A stretch of DNA of 64,000 nt from Imperialibacter roseus (GCF_032999765.1 NZ_CP136051.1:968417-1032416), one strand, 5' to 3'. Counted from the first letter of the stretch, positions 27,427 to 37,304 are shown. Notes: generated by a model from the letters alone, not told the origin. Numbers and translations are program-made.

Positions 27427-28752
27427 TTAGCGCCTCATCATGTTGCCCAGCGCCGCTTTTGCTCCTCCCATTTTGTTCATCGTTTTCATCATCTTGCGCA
27501 TTTGCTCAAACTGCTTCATCAGGTTGTTCACCTCCTGAACGCTGGTGCCACTTCCCTTGGCAATGCGCTGACGGCGGCTGCCGTTGATGAGATCCGGATT
27601 TTCTCTCTCCTTAGGTGTCATCGACTTAATGATCGCCTCAATAGGTTTGAATGAATCATCATCGACATCCACATCCTTCAGGGCTTTTCCCATGCCTGGA
27701 ATCATACCCATCAGGTCTTTGATGTTACCCATCTTTTTGATCTGATCGATTTGAGAAAGGAAGTCATCAAAGCCAAATTGGTTTTTGCGGATCTTTTTAT
27801 TGATCCTGTCGGCTTCCTGTTGATCGAAGGCTTCCTGGGCCTTTTCTACCAATGAAACCACGTCACCCATACCCAAGATTCTCTGGGCCATCCTGTCGGG
27901 GTGGAACAGGTCGATGGCATCCATTTTCTCGCCCGTGGAAATAAACTTGATAGGCTTGTCAACCACGGCCCTGATAGACAGTGCCGCACCACCACGTGTG
28001 TCACCGTCCAGCTTAGTCAACACTACGCCGTCAAAGTTGAGTCTTTCGTTGAAGGTTTTGGCCGTGTTTACAGCGTCCTGACCTGTCATCGAGTCGACTA
28101 CGAAAAGCGTTTCAGTGGGCTTGAGCGATTTTTTCAGACCTTCAATCTCCGCCATCATTTGGTCATCGACAGCCAAACGACCGGCCGTATCGACAATCAC
28201 TATTTTCTTGCCTGTCTTCTTCGCTTGTGCGATACCATTCTGGGCAATCTGAAGAGCATTTTTGTTTTCAGGCTCTGCATATACCTCTACGCCTACCTGC
28301 TCGCCCAGCACTTTCAACTGGTCGATTGCCGCAGGACGATAAATATCGCAAGCCACCAGCAGTACCTGGCGACCTTGTTTTTTCAATCTGTTGGCTAGCT
28401 TGCCAGTGAAGGTCGTCTTACCAGAACCCTGCAAACCTGATATAAGAATCACTGCCGGATCACCAGTGATGTTGATATCGGCCTGAGAGCCGCCCATGAG
28501 GCTGGTGAGCTCCTCGTGCACAATTTTGGTCAGCAACTGGCCCGGAGAAACAGCAATAAGCACATCACGGCCAAGGGCCTTTTCTTTGATGCCGTCAGTT
28601 ACTTCTTTGGCTACTTTATAGTTTACGTCGGCTTCTACCAGCGCACGACGGATTTCTTTGATCGTGCTGGCAACGTTAATCTCTGATATTTTTCCCTGAC
28701 CTTTGAGGGTCTTAATCGCTCTGTCGAGCTTTACACTTAAACTATCGAACAT
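27427..28752 (-). CDS. ffh: Signal recognition particle protein
   Basis: 441 residues, the SRP54 GTPase that with 4.5S RNA targets nascent membrane proteins to FtsY. The N domain (1-90) is followed by the G domain with GLQGSGKTT (106-114), DTAGR and TKLDGDTRGG. The Met-rich M domain (from about 310) has MGMIPGMGKA, GSGTSVQEVNNLMKQFEQMRKMMKTMNKMGG. Normal length. A -7 promoter box lies 23 bp upstream (28775-28782). Confidence 0.97.
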   Translation of the reverse strand: MFDSLSVKLDRAIKTLKGQGKISEINVASTIKEIRRALVEADVNYKVAKEVTDGIKEKALGRDVLIAVSPGQLLTKIVHEELTSLMGGSQADINITGDPAVILISGLQGSGKTTFTGKLANRLKKQGRQVLLVACDIYRPAAIDQLKVLGEQVGVEVYAEPENKNALQIAQNGIAQAKKTGKKIVIVDTAGRLAVDDQMMAEIEGLKKSLKPTETLFVVDSMTGQDAVNTAKTFNERLNFDGVVLTKLDGDTRGGAALSIRAVVDKPIKFISTGEKMDAIDLFHPDRMAQRILGMGDVVSLVEKAQEAFDQQEADRINKKIRKNQFGFDDFLSQIDQIKKMGNIKDLMGMIPGMGKALKDVDVDDDSFKPIEAIIKSMTPKERENPDLINGSRRQRIAKGSGTSVQEVNNLMKQFEQMRKMMKTMNKMGGAKAALGNMMRR

Positions 28753-28774
28753 GCTTCAATGCTATTTTGAGGTG

Positions 28775-28782
28775 CAAAGATA
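28775..28782 (-). promoter_or_regulatory. -7 element of ffh promoter
   Basis: Minus-strand TATCTTTG is a perfect TAnnTTTG box 23 bp before the ffh ATG. The nearest TTG lies 24 nt upstream, a wider spacing than the consensus. Confidence 0.5.
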
Positions 28783-28822
28783 GAACAAAGTGCGCAAGTG
28801 TGCATGCAATCAATCGGATAAG

Positions 28823-28836
28823 TGTTTACGTAAACA
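28823..28836. promoter_or_regulatory. Perfect 14-bp palindrome TGTTTACGTAAACA
   Basis: The sequence is its own reverse complement, in the 108 bp between the ffh start and the DUF2264 stop. Its shape resembles LacI/GalR-type operators. No LacI-family gene is in the window, so the binding protein is unknown. Confidence 0.4.
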
Positions 28837-28860
28837 GGCTGGCGGACAATCGAAATCCGG

Positions 28861-30123
28861 CTACAATGACATCGCATGGTCGGCGGGCACATCTACACCA
28901 TTCCATATCTTTTTGGAAGTCCAGTCTGCTGCTGGTGCAGCCCAAAAGCTGTTATCAGGTGCTAATCCGAGTGGGAGGTAAGCCATGGAGCAAAGATAAA
29001 GGCTGCCGGTGGAGATGTATCCTTCGGCAATCGCAGGCTGGTGCCCGCAGAACCCAATAGTGAGCCAGCCATTTTTATCAAATGTGCCTTCTGCCCCCAT
29101 TATTTTTTTCATGGAAGTGGTAAGCGCCGACCGGATGCTGGCCGGTGATATACCCTCGCTAAGCTTTTCCATTAGTGTTATTTGCGCCAGCAACTGAAAG
29201 GCACCGATTCGGTAGGGTAGCGAGCGGCCAATTGGCGGGAAGGAACCATCAGACATAATCAATCGCTCCTGAATGGCGGCATAACGCTGCCCGATTTTCA
29301 GGAACTTGTCAAATGCCTTTTGAAAGTACTGATCGTTGCGTTTGTCGAAGGGGATCATTGTGGCGGTGATATCCAAAAGAAAAGGCTGGATGACGTAGCT
29401 GTTGTAATAGTCCCAGTGGAAATCCTCGCCATCTCCAAAAACACCGTCGCCTTTGTACCAGCTTTCCATTTGCCTAACTGCGAGCTCTATTCTTACAGCG
29501 TCGCCTTCATTGTAGAATTTGGCCAGGGCGGCTTCCACCATGGCGCTGAAAAGAATCCAGTTGCTGTGGTAGGGCCTGATCACTCTGCTGGAGACAAATG
29601 CGTTTTTCAGATTAAGTTTTGTGGCGCTATCGAGGGATTCCCAAAGCTCTTTTGGGGCACGAATCAATGCGTGGGCCAGGAAGGCGGCATCTACCAGGGG
29701 CTGGGCATGCTCCGTGAAATTCATAAAATCAGGAGAGCCAGGATCTACCGCTTTGCCGATGGCTGTTCTTGAAAGGTCAGCATATTTTTTTCGCAGATCC
29801 TCTTCCTTGCCTGTTAGGCTCGTTGATGCCAGCCAGGGAGCCATTCCAGAAAGCAGCCTCCCGAAGGCTTCAAGGTAGGTGACCTGCCTTCTAGAGGTTT
29901 CCTGTCCTTCTTTGCACTCCACTGGCATGTTCTTTTTCAGCGTGCCCGCTGCCAGGTTAGTCAGCACAGGATCTGCTATTTTGACAAGCATGTTTACCCA
30001 ATAAGTTCTGTCGTCTTCAGCGGCTACTTCTGCGCCGTTGGGGAAGGCAGATAGAGAAGCTGGTGTCATTAAGCCAAGTGCGCCAACGCCAGCGGCATTT
30101 TTTATGAAGTTTCTTCTTTCCAT
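28861..30123 (-). CDS. DUF2264 family protein with Tat-like signal
   Basis: 420 residues from the ATG at 30123. The start MERRNFIKNAAGVGALGL has a twin-arginine-like leader. The body has DRTYWVNMLVKIADPVLTNLAAGTL, FGRLLSGMAPWLAS, DAAFLAHALIRAPKELWESL and DYYNSYVIQPFLLDI. It ends with GWLTIGFCGHQPAIAEGYISTGSLYLCSMAYLPLGL. These are DUF2264 features, an (alpha/alpha)6-barrel fold seen in enzymes on rhamnogalacturonan-type or other uronate glycans. The usual length is 400-650. It is co-oriented with the downstream-encoded Gfo/Idh/MocA gene (97 bp apart). Substrate not determined. Confidence 0.85.
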   Translation of the reverse strand: MERRNFIKNAAGVGALGLMTPASLSAFPNGAEVAAEDDRTYWVNMLVKIADPVLTNLAAGTLKKNMPVECKEGQETSRRQVTYLEAFGRLLSGMAPWLASTSLTGKEEDLRKKYADLSRTAIGKAVDPGSPDFMNFTEHAQPLVDAAFLAHALIRAPKELWESLDSATKLNLKNAFVSSRVIRPYHSNWILFSAMVEAALAKFYNEGDAVRIELAVRQMESWYKGDGVFGDGEDFHWDYYNSYVIQPFLLDITATMIPFDKRNDQYFQKAFDKFLKIGQRYAAIQERLIMSDGSFPPIGRSLPYRIGAFQLLAQITLMEKLSEGISPASIRSALTTSMKKIMGAEGTFDKNGWLTIGFCGHQPAIAEGYISTGSLYLCSMAYLPLGLAPDNSFWAAPAADWTSKKIWNGVDVPADHAMSL

Positions 30124-30219
30124 GGTATTAGTTACTGCAATTCGGTAAAAAACACAAACACCCGACATTTTTGAATATGCCAGGTGCTGTAGGTAGTTGC
30201 GTTTGCAAACTGCCTGTGG

Positions 30220-31623
30220 TTAAGCGAGCTTTGCTTTTTCAGGATCCCAGTTCACAATTCTGTTTTCGAAGTAGCTTAGGTTAGAGCAAAGAGCCGGGCC
30301 TGCTGCCCGCATGCCAAACAAAGCGTCTTCCAGAATGGGCTTACCCTCTCTAATACCAGCATAAAAATTGGTGTGATGTGAAATATCGGCGCTGTAGCCT
30401 TGTGGCGTTTTGTATTCCACTTCCGGAATCAGCATTTCGGGTGCCTCCGGTGGAAACTCCGCTTTGTACCACTTCTCAAACTCTTTTTGCTGTGCTTCTG
30501 TAAATGTGTTGAAGCTGTCCCAGCCGCCGTAACCTGGTGCTTTTTTGATTTTATTTCTTTCAACAGTGAGCCCACTCCAGCCGAGGGTGATGGTGCCTTC
30601 GCTGCCGACCAGGCGCACTCTGGAGCCACCACCTCCGCCATCCACAAAGTTGACCCTCATTTGTAGATTGAAGGCTGGGTGCTTGGCTGTGGCAGGGTAG
30701 TCGTGGATGGAGCACATCAGGTCTGGCACGTCCCGGCCGTCTTTCCAATAGCGCAGGCCACCCGATGCATAGATTCTATTGGGCCCCGTTGAGCCGGTGA
30801 TCGTGTGGAAGTTGGTGAACAAGTGAACGAAAAGGTCGCCCGCTATGCCTGTGCCGTAGTCCTGATAGTTTCTCCAGCGGAAGAACCTCTTGGCATCGAA
30901 GGGTACTTTTGGCGCATCGCCAAGGTAGCGATCCCAGTCAACCGTGGCCGGGCTCGCATCGGTGGGAATTGAGTACTGCCAGGCGCCGCTGCCACCCTGG
31001 CGGTCGTTGTAAGTTTCCACCATGATCAGCTGCCCTATGGCGCCGGACTCATAAATCTCTTTGGCCTTGTGGCTCACCAGGTTGCTGGCCGACTGGCTGC
31101 CTACCTGAAACACTTTCTTAGTTTTGGCTTGAGTATCGATTACTGCCTGGCCTTCGTCGAGCTTATGCACCATGGGTTTTTCACAATACACATGCTTGCC
31201 TTTGTTCATGGCATCGATGGAAATGCGGTCGTGCCAGTGGTCAGAAGTGGCGATGATCACCGCATCAACATCTTTTCGGTCCAATATCTCCTTGTAGTCT
31301 TTTGTGGTGAAAATGTCCTTTCCGTAAAGCTCTTTCGTGCGATCAAGCCTCCCTGTGTAAAGGTCACAAGCGGCCACAAGCTTTACCCCTGGTATTTGCA
31401 CCGACGTGCTCAAATTGTTGAAACCCATGATGCCCATACCAATGACGGCGATATTGACTTTGTCGTTGGCAGCGTATTTTTTCAGCTCATTTTCAGGCTC
31501 TTTAATAAGAAAGGTTTGTTTGCTTTTTCCTGCCATAAGCAGCGAAGGAGCAGCACCGGCCAGCAGCGAGGTTCCTACTGCTTTCTTAATAAAATTCCGT
31601 CTGTTTGAAGTAGGTTTTTTCAT
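30220..31623 (-). CDS. Gfo/Idh/MocA family oxidoreductase, Tat-exported
   Basis: 467 residues from the ATG at 31623. The start MKKPTSNRRNFIKKAVGTSLLAGAAPS is a twin-arginine leader. The Rossmann domain has VNIAVIGMGIMGFNNL and VKLVAACDLYTGRLDRTKELY, then DAVIIATSDHWHD and VYCEKPMVHKLDEG, the EKP motif of the family. The C-terminal half (RFFRWRNYQDYGTGIAGDLFVHLFTNFH) is the GFO/IDH/MocA beta-sheet domain. Probably an NAD(P)-dependent periplasmic sugar oxidoreductase or lyase with bound cofactor; substrate unknown. An upstream in-frame ATG at 31686 is disfavoured because the Tat leader starts at 31623. Confidence 0.92.
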   Translation of the reverse strand: MKKPTSNRRNFIKKAVGTSLLAGAAPSLLMAGKSKQTFLIKEPENELKKYAANDKVNIAVIGMGIMGFNNLSTSVQIPGVKLVAACDLYTGRLDRTKELYGKDIFTTKDYKEILDRKDVDAVIIATSDHWHDRISIDAMNKGKHVYCEKPMVHKLDEGQAVIDTQAKTKKVFQVGSQSASNLVSHKAKEIYESGAIGQLIMVETYNDRQGGSGAWQYSIPTDASPATVDWDRYLGDAPKVPFDAKRFFRWRNYQDYGTGIAGDLFVHLFTNFHTITGSTGPNRIYASGGLRYWKDGRDVPDLMCSIHDYPATAKHPAFNLQMRVNFVDGGGGGSRVRLVGSEGTITLGWSGLTVERNKIKKAPGYGGWDSFNTFTEAQQKEFEKWYKAEFPPEAPEMLIPEVEYKTPQGYSADISHHTNFYAGIREGKPILEDALFGMRAAGPALCSNLSYFENRIVNWDPEKAKLA

Positions 31624-31757
31624 TGTAAGGGAGTTATTAACTATCGAAACTGATAGTAATATACTCCATAAAAGTCCAAGCTTCAAACAGCAGGCTGTTG
31701 TTGGTAATTATTGGTGAAGTATGGCTGAACAGGCACTGCGGAAGGTAATGCCAAATA

Positions 31758-32666
31758 TCACTTATTTGCGGATGTGTCCGCTAACAAATGCCCCAGGGCA
31801 TCGATGAGCTTGTCCGATAAAACCGAGTCCTCTTTGTTGTCGCTAAAGAAAGGTTGTATCTCTTTTACGTAATTTTCGAAGCCCTCGAAGTCTCTTTTTT
31901 CGACGAGGGAAAGCAATATTTCAGCCTCTTTCATAAACAACTGTGTAACCTCCTTCACAAACGGATTGAAGATCTGTATTTCTGCATACAGCCGGGGGTT
32001 TTGCAGCACATACCGTGTGTAGAAAAGCAGGAATATCCGGTAAGTGGGAGAAGAGAGACTTTTGATGAAATCCAGATTGGCCCCCATATGGGCCAGGGTT
32101 TTCGCACTCACGAATACATTGAAGTGGTTCAGCCCCTGAATCACACCCATCAGCCTGTCATGTTCATCATAAGATATGTCTTGCACAAGGGCTCCTTGCT
32201 TCGAAAATAGGTTTTTCCAATAAAGCTCAGTTTCTGTCTCAACGTTTACACTGTAGTTAAAGATCACTACCTGGCCTTCGACGTTCTTCACCGAAGGGGC
32301 AAACATGGGGTGAATAGAAATGTATTGGGAAGAGATATCGCTCTGTTCCTGAGAAATTTTTTGATGAGCAGCCACAATGCCCGATTTGACGCTGCATACG
32401 TCTATCAAAAGCTTGTCATTCAACAATGGGTATATTTCGGCAAGCACACCCTCCATGGCCGAAATGGGTACTGCCAAAATTAACACATCGGAGGCCGCAA
32501 CGAGCTCAATGTTAGAGTTGTACTGACTTGATTCATCATTGGATGTGAAACTTACCTTGTGGCCTCTTTCAGACAGAAAATCCACGAGCCACTTGCCCAT
32601 ACCACGACTTCCACCAACCACACCTATACTTTTCGAATGCTCGCTTTTCATAAAACTATCGGTCAT
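31758..32666 (-). CDS. tyrA: Prephenate dehydrogenase-like protein
   Basis: About 302 residues. The Rossmann motif IGVVGGSRGMGKWLVDFLSERGHKV lies near the start. VLILAVPISAMEGVL, LLIDVCSVKSG and SIHPMFAPSVKNVEGQVVIF follow, as in prephenate/arogenate dehydrogenases; H-P-M-F-x-P carries the substrate-binding His. The helical dimerisation domain includes VIQGLNHFNVFVSAKTL. It would make 4-hydroxyphenylpyruvate on the way to tyrosine. It lies 8.5 kb from the trp operon and is not linked to it. Three in-frame ATGs (32687, 32666, 32651) are possible starts; 32666 is a guess. Confidence 0.8.
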   Translation of the reverse strand: MTDSFMKSEHSKSIGVVGGSRGMGKWLVDFLSERGHKVSFTSNDESSQYNSNIELVAASDVLILAVPISAMEGVLAEIYPLLNDKLLIDVCSVKSGIVAAHQKISQEQSDISSQYISIHPMFAPSVKNVEGQVVIFNYSVNVETETELYWKNLFSKQGALVQDISYDEHDRLMGVIQGLNHFNVFVSAKTLAHMGANLDFIKSLSSPTYRIFLLFYTRYVLQNPRLYAEIQIFNPFVKEVTQLFMKEAEILLSLVEKRDFEGFENYVKEIQPFFSDNKEDSVLSDKLIDALGHLLADTSANK

Positions 32667-32942
32667 GCTAAAGTAATTGAATAGCACGTTTTCTTATAAA
32701 AGTCTGCTAAATACATAATTTTATCTTTTCGTTCCTTCCGGTTAAGTCAATTTAATCTGAACGTTCGTTCTTAAATCGATCTTGAAATTATATTATTGCC
32801 GGATAGAATCCTGGCTTGGGTACTCGGACAAAAAGCTATCTAGATGACGATAGTAAGTCATTGTGGCCTGTATTACTACTGTGAGGGTGGTGAAGATGGG
32901 GCTGGTTTTTTGGCTCCCCGGAAAACTATTAAATTGTAACAC

Positions 32943-35396
32943 ATGAAAATTACCTTTAGAAAGAAGGTCATACAACACCTTGTAGCAATAGCGGTTTTTT
33001 ATCTATTGACTATATTTTTCTTCAGCCCTGTTTTTTTTGACAATAAAAACATCAATCAGCAAGATATTCTGCAGTGGCAGGGCTCGGTGCAGGAAATAAA
33101 GGAATTCAGAGCAACGACGGGAGAGGAGCCACTCTGGACCAACTCGATGTTTGGCGGAATGCCTGCCTACATGATCGATGTGGACTGGAGCAATGACATT
33201 GTGGAGTTTCTGCAATCGGCTTACAGCTTGTGGCTGCCCCATCCAGTCAGGTTGGTGTTTGCCAGCATGGTTTCGTACTACATTTTACTTCTGGCTTTTG
33301 GGGTCACTCCCTACCTGGCCATAGTCGGGGCGGTCGGTTTTGCCTTTTCTTCCTACAACATGATTTGCCTGGTAGCCGGGCATAACGCAAGACTGGGAGC
33401 CATTGCTTTTGCACCACTTATTCTTGCAGGTATTCACAAAGCCTACGATGGCAAAAAAAGAATCGGGTTTGCACTGGCGGCGTTAGGGCTGGCCATGCAC
33501 CTTCGGATCAACCACCTTCAAATCACTTATTATCTGCTGCTTATCATCATCATCTATGCCATAGCCAGGTTGGTGGTGGAAACGCAGAAGGGGCTGCTGA
33601 AGCCATTTCTGAAGCATAGTTTTGTACTCATTTTGGCAGCCTTGCTGGGCCTTGGAACCTTCTTTGGTGAGTTTTGGGCAACTTACGACTACGCCAAATA
33701 CACGCAAAGGGGAAGGCCCGAGCTGACAGCCCAAAAAGACGCCAAGCCCAATGCTGACGGCCTCGACAAAAGCTATGCCTTCAACCACAGCAACGGCATT
33801 TTCGAGCCCATCGTAATGTTCATCCCCAATTTTTATGGGGGAGCCATGTTCGGCGGATTCGACACTGATGGAGCTGCGGCCGTCGAGCTACAAAAAATGG
33901 GGGTTCCACGCCAGCAAGTGGCCCAACAACTGAACGGGTTGCCTGCTTACTGGGGTAACCAGCCGGGCACGTTGCCTTACTACGCAGGCGCCATTATCAT
34001 TTTTCTGGCAGTGCTGGGAGGCATCGTTTTGCCTGGTAAACAGAAATATTGGATGTTCGTGGTGATCGCCTTTGGCATCGCCCTCACCTGGGGCAAGAAT
34101 TTTTCTTCATTCAACTACTTCCTTTTCGACTACTTTCCGGGCTACAATAAATTCAGGTCAGTGACTTTTGCTTTGTTTATGCCGTTGCTCTGTCTGCCAC
34201 TATTGGGCATGCTGGGGCTTCAGCTTGGGTTGGAAAAGTCATTTGATAAGCAATGGATGAAGGGCTTCTACATCGCCCTCGGCGCAACAGGTGGATTCGC
34301 CCTGCTGGCCATCGTGTTTGCTGGCATGGGTGGCTATGCCAGCCCAAATGATGCAGGGCTTGAGCAATACCCCCGGTTGTTGCAGGCGCTTAGGATCGAC
34401 AGGGTGTCGTTGCTTAGAGCCGATGCGTTGCGGTCGCTGTTGTTCATTGTTGCGGCAGGAGCATGCGTGTATTTTTGGGCCAAACGCAAACTGTCAGCAG
34501 TATGGGCTCCATTGTTGCTCGTTGTGGTCACCTCCGTGGATGTGATATCAGTAAGCAGAAGGTACCTGAACGACAAGAATTTCACAGCGAACCCAGCTCG
34601 TCAGTTCTTTGCCCCTTCTGAGGCAGACCAGGTGATTTTGAGTGACAAAGATTATTACCGTGTTTTCAACCTCAATGATCCTTTCAACGATGCACAAACC
34701 TCTTACTTCCATCATTCTTTGGGGGGGTATCATGCAGCCAAACTCAGGCGCTATCAGGATTTGATCGAGTACTGCTTGTCGGGTGAGGCTAACCAGTTGT
34801 ACTCCACTGTGCAGGCTGGCTCGAGAGATTTTTCAGGCCTTGGAGTAGTCAATATGCTTAATACCAGGTACTTCAAATTTGGCGATAACAAAGGGGAGGT
34901 GCTTAGAAATAGTGACGCCAATGGCCCGGCCTGGTTCGTCTCCAACGTTTATAAAGTAAATTCGGCTGATGAGGAAATAGACGTTTTGTGTGGTACTGAC
35001 ACCAAATCGGTAGCCATTATTGATGCCACCAAGTTTGACGTAGCCGCTACTGAATATGACGACTCCGGCACCATCGCCTTACAAAGTTATGCACCCAACA
35101 AACTGGTGTACAAGTCAAGCTCTTCCAGCGAGGCTTTGGCCATCTTCTCCGAAATCTACTATCCTGAGGGTTGGGTAGCCCGTATCGACGGCAATGAAGT
35201 GCCGATTCTCCGGGCCAACTATGTGCTTCGGGCGCTTCAGGTGCCTGCAGGTGACCATGAGATCGTGTTTACTTTCGAGCCTGTGATTTACTCCGTTGGC
35301 AACAAAGTGATGCTTGGTTCCTCCTTCATTCTGCTGATAGTTGTAGTTCTTGTGTTTGGCTACCAGGTGCGAAAGATGTTGTTCGACCAGGCTTGA
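32943..35396 (+). CDS. YfhO family membrane protein
   Basis: 817 residues with roughly a dozen hydrophobic segments and no signal peptide. The start FRKKVIQHLVAIAVFYLLTIFFFSPVFF is the first TM. QQDILQWQGSVQEIKEFRATTGEEPLWTNSMFGGMPAYMI is the usual first extracellular loop of YfhO proteins. The C-terminal ~200 residues (ALAIFSEIYYPEGWVARIDGNEV, LRANYVLRALQVPAGDHEIVF) match the YfhO soluble end domain. The family resembles polytopic glycosyltransferases acting on lipid-linked sugars (inference from fold). In other Bacteroidetes it lies near cell-envelope genes; here it stands alone. Confidence 0.9.
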   Translation: MKITFRKKVIQHLVAIAVFYLLTIFFFSPVFFDNKNINQQDILQWQGSVQEIKEFRATTGEEPLWTNSMFGGMPAYMIDVDWSNDIVEFLQSAYSLWLPHPVRLVFASMVSYYILLLAFGVTPYLAIVGAVGFAFSSYNMICLVAGHNARLGAIAFAPLILAGIHKAYDGKKRIGFALAALGLAMHLRINHLQITYYLLLIIIIYAIARLVVETQKGLLKPFLKHSFVLILAALLGLGTFFGEFWATYDYAKYTQRGRPELTAQKDAKPNADGLDKSYAFNHSNGIFEPIVMFIPNFYGGAMFGGFDTDGAAAVELQKMGVPRQQVAQQLNGLPAYWGNQPGTLPYYAGAIIIFLAVLGGIVLPGKQKYWMFVVIAFGIALTWGKNFSSFNYFLFDYFPGYNKFRSVTFALFMPLLCLPLLGMLGLQLGLEKSFDKQWMKGFYIALGATGGFALLAIVFAGMGGYASPNDAGLEQYPRLLQALRIDRVSLLRADALRSLLFIVAAGACVYFWAKRKLSAVWAPLLLVVVTSVDVISVSRRYLNDKNFTANPARQFFAPSEADQVILSDKDYYRVFNLNDPFNDAQTSYFHHSLGGYHAAKLRRYQDLIEYCLSGEANQLYSTVQAGSRDFSGLGVVNMLNTRYFKFGDNKGEVLRNSDANGPAWFVSNVYKVNSADEEIDVLCGTDTKSVAIIDATKFDVAATEYDDSGTIALQSYAPNKLVYKSSSSSEALAIFSEIYYPEGWVARIDGNEVPILRANYVLRALQVPAGDHEIVFTFEPVIYSVGNKVMLGSSFILLIVVVLVFGYQVRKMLFDQA

Positions 35397-35486
35397 GGCA
35401 GACTTTGATCGTTTTTTCTTATTTCGTGCAACCTTTGCCCTAAATAATAGTATATATAGTACCTTGTAATACAAAATACTATCAAA

Positions 35487-35963
35487 ATGAAAAGGACACT
35501 ATTACTGATCGGACTATTTGCTTTTACCTATGTTGCCGCCCATGCGCAGCGACGTGTGAATGAAAGAGACCTGACGGGCGTTTGGAAGCTCGTTATCGAC
35601 GTTGACAAAGACGAAGTGAGAGAGGAGATTGAGGATGAAGACAATATCGTAGCCCAAATCTTTGCGGAGACAGTTACCGACTTTGCTTTCAATATCATTG
35701 AGAAGATCGATATCAGATTTGAGTTTCTTCCTGATAATCGGCTTCGTGTAGAGGCCAATGTTTTTGGCGAGTCGGAAGTAGAATACTCTGAGTGGCGGAT
35801 CAATAAGGATGGCGAGCTGTGGATCAGCGACTCGGATCACTTCAAAGTAGACGACGATGATGACGATTTTTGGCTAATGGAAAACGGGAAGTTGGTGTCG
35901 TTCGAAAAGCAACGTGATGGTAGTAAAAGAAACAAATCGGTATATCTGGAGCCTGTGAAATAG
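35487..35963 (+). CDS. Small exported hypothetical protein
   Basis: 158 residues, signal peptide MKRTLLLIGLFAFTYVAAHAQ with cleavage after AHAQ. The mature part begins DLTGVWKLVIDVD and has alternating strand-like segments (IDIRFEFLPDNRLRVEANVF, YSEWRINKDGELWISD). A short Asp run (KVDDDDDDFW) lies near the end. The L-T-G-V-W-K-L opening and beta-rich make-up recall lipocalin-like domains, but I do not recognise a named family. A TACCTTGT box lies about 24 bp upstream. Followed by a convergent terminator; likely monocistronic. Confidence 0.6.
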   Translation: MKRTLLLIGLFAFTYVAAHAQRRVNERDLTGVWKLVIDVDKDEVREEIEDEDNIVAQIFAETVTDFAFNIIEKIDIRFEFLPDNRLRVEANVFGESEVEYSEWRINKDGELWISDSDHFKVDDDDDDFWLMENGKLVSFEKQRDGSKRNKSVYLEPVK

Positions 35964-35984
35964 GTAGTCAATTATTGCAGAAAT

Positions 35985-36022
35985 CAAAAAGGCGGAGGCA
36001 ATTAGCTTCTGCCTTTGCTTTT
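35985..36022. terminator. Bidirectional terminator between small exported protein and moeA
   Basis: An imperfect hairpin, AAAAAGGCGGAGGC-AATTA-GCTTCTGCCTTTGCTTTT, with A-tract and T-tract flanks. It lies between convergent genes (stops at 35963 and 36021). Confidence 0.7.
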
Positions 36023-37220
36023 ATAGAGGGTTGTAGGTAATCAGGCGCAAGCTTTCACCCTTTTTGAAATTTTGGCGATTCGGTGGCAGTTCGAGAAACG
36101 CATTGGCATACAGCAAATTTGCCAGGTCACCCGACCCACCGCCTGACCGTGGCTGTGCCCAAAGTACTCCGTCCTTATCCAAATGAGTCTTCACCTGTAG
36201 AAAGTAGGTGAGGGGCGAAGCAAAGTCAAAGTCTTCACTCAGCTTGGCATATTGTTCCGTTGGCGCAATGCCCAGACAGGCTTTTAGCCAGGGTAGAAAA
36301 TACCTGTGAAAGCACATAAATGTGGAAATAGGGTTGCCCGGAAACGCAAACACAAATTTTTTCTCTCCAATACGACCGAACCAGAACGGCTTGCCTGGCT
36401 TTTGCGCTACTCTGTGAAATATTTTCTGCACCTGAAGTGACTCAAGTACTTCAGGCAGGTAATCGGCCTTCCCTTTTGACACACCACCACTCAGCAGCAA
36501 CACATCATTCGGCTTCAGAATGTTGCCAAGTTGCTCCTGCAGGCTTTCTTTATCGTCCTTGATATGGAAGATTTCGGGCTCTACTCCCCAGCTCTGGAGG
36601 GCAGCGGCAAGCGCCTGACTGTTGGAAGACCGTATCTGATAGGGCTCAGGGTGATCATCTACAGCCACTAACTCATCGCCGGTGGCAATAACAGCCACCT
36701 TTGGCAGGCAAAATACCCTGGGCACGGCTGCTCCCACTGTTGCCAACACGGCGATTTCCGACGCACGAATGAGTGTGCCGGTGTCCAGAAGCTTGGTGCC
36801 TTTTTTCTGGTCTCTCCCTTCTTTGTGCACGTTTTGGCCTTCCCTGATTGGCTCAACAGTGAACTTTGCCTGTCCGTTTGTGATCTCAATATCCTCATAG
36901 GGAACGACGGTATCGCAGCCGACGGGGAGCACAGCACCGGTCATCACTTCCAATGCGGCGTCAGAATTTTGAAGACTTTTTGCCTCTTCACCTGCCAGTT
37001 GTGTGCCTTCAATAGCGAATGTTCGGAGCCCTGCTTCGTAGGCTTTGAAGGCAAATGCGATGCCGTCCATCGTTACCCGGTCGAAGGGAGGGAAATTTCT
37101 GTCCGCAAAAATCTCCATGGCCAACACCCTGCCCGACGCCTCCTGCAGGTTGACGTGCTCCTTTTTCAACCTGAGCTGAGTGGATAAAATAAGCGAGGTG
37201 GCTTCGTTAACTGAAATCAT
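36021..37220 (-). CDS. moeA: Molybdopterin molybdenumtransferase
   Basis: 399 residues, normal for MoeA, which inserts molybdate into adenylylated molybdopterin. Opens with VNEATSLILSTQLRLKKEHVNL, then DRNFPPFDRVTMDGIAFAF, QLAGEEAKSLQNSDAALEVMTGAVLP and PYEDIEI. The MoCF-binding domain has VAVIATGDELV and VLLLSGGVSKGKADYLPEVL; the last domain includes FAFPGNPISTFMCFHRYF. It is divergent from moaC, 84 bp apart, so the region holds a molybdenum-cofactor cluster. A molybdoenzyme to receive the cofactor is not in the window. Confidence 0.96.
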   Translation of the reverse strand: MISVNEATSLILSTQLRLKKEHVNLQEASGRVLAMEIFADRNFPPFDRVTMDGIAFAFKAYEAGLRTFAIEGTQLAGEEAKSLQNSDAALEVMTGAVLPVGCDTVVPYEDIEITNGQAKFTVEPIREGQNVHKEGRDQKKGTKLLDTGTLIRASEIAVLATVGAAVPRVFCLPKVAVIATGDELVAVDDHPEPYQIRSSNSQALAAALQSWGVEPEIFHIKDDKESLQEQLGNILKPNDVLLLSGGVSKGKADYLPEVLESLQVQKIFHRVAQKPGKPFWFGRIGEKKFVFAFPGNPISTFMCFHRYFLPWLKACLGIAPTEQYAKLSEDFDFASPLTYFLQVKTHLDKDGVLWAQPRSGGGSGDLANLLYANAFLELPPNRQNFKKGESLRLITYNPL

Positions 37221-37304
37221 TGCTTAGAAGTTCTTAGATCAACTGTCCAACTTTATTTTTTATCTTTAGCGAGTATTCTTTAACCGAATCCCAGACCAAA
37301 GTAA

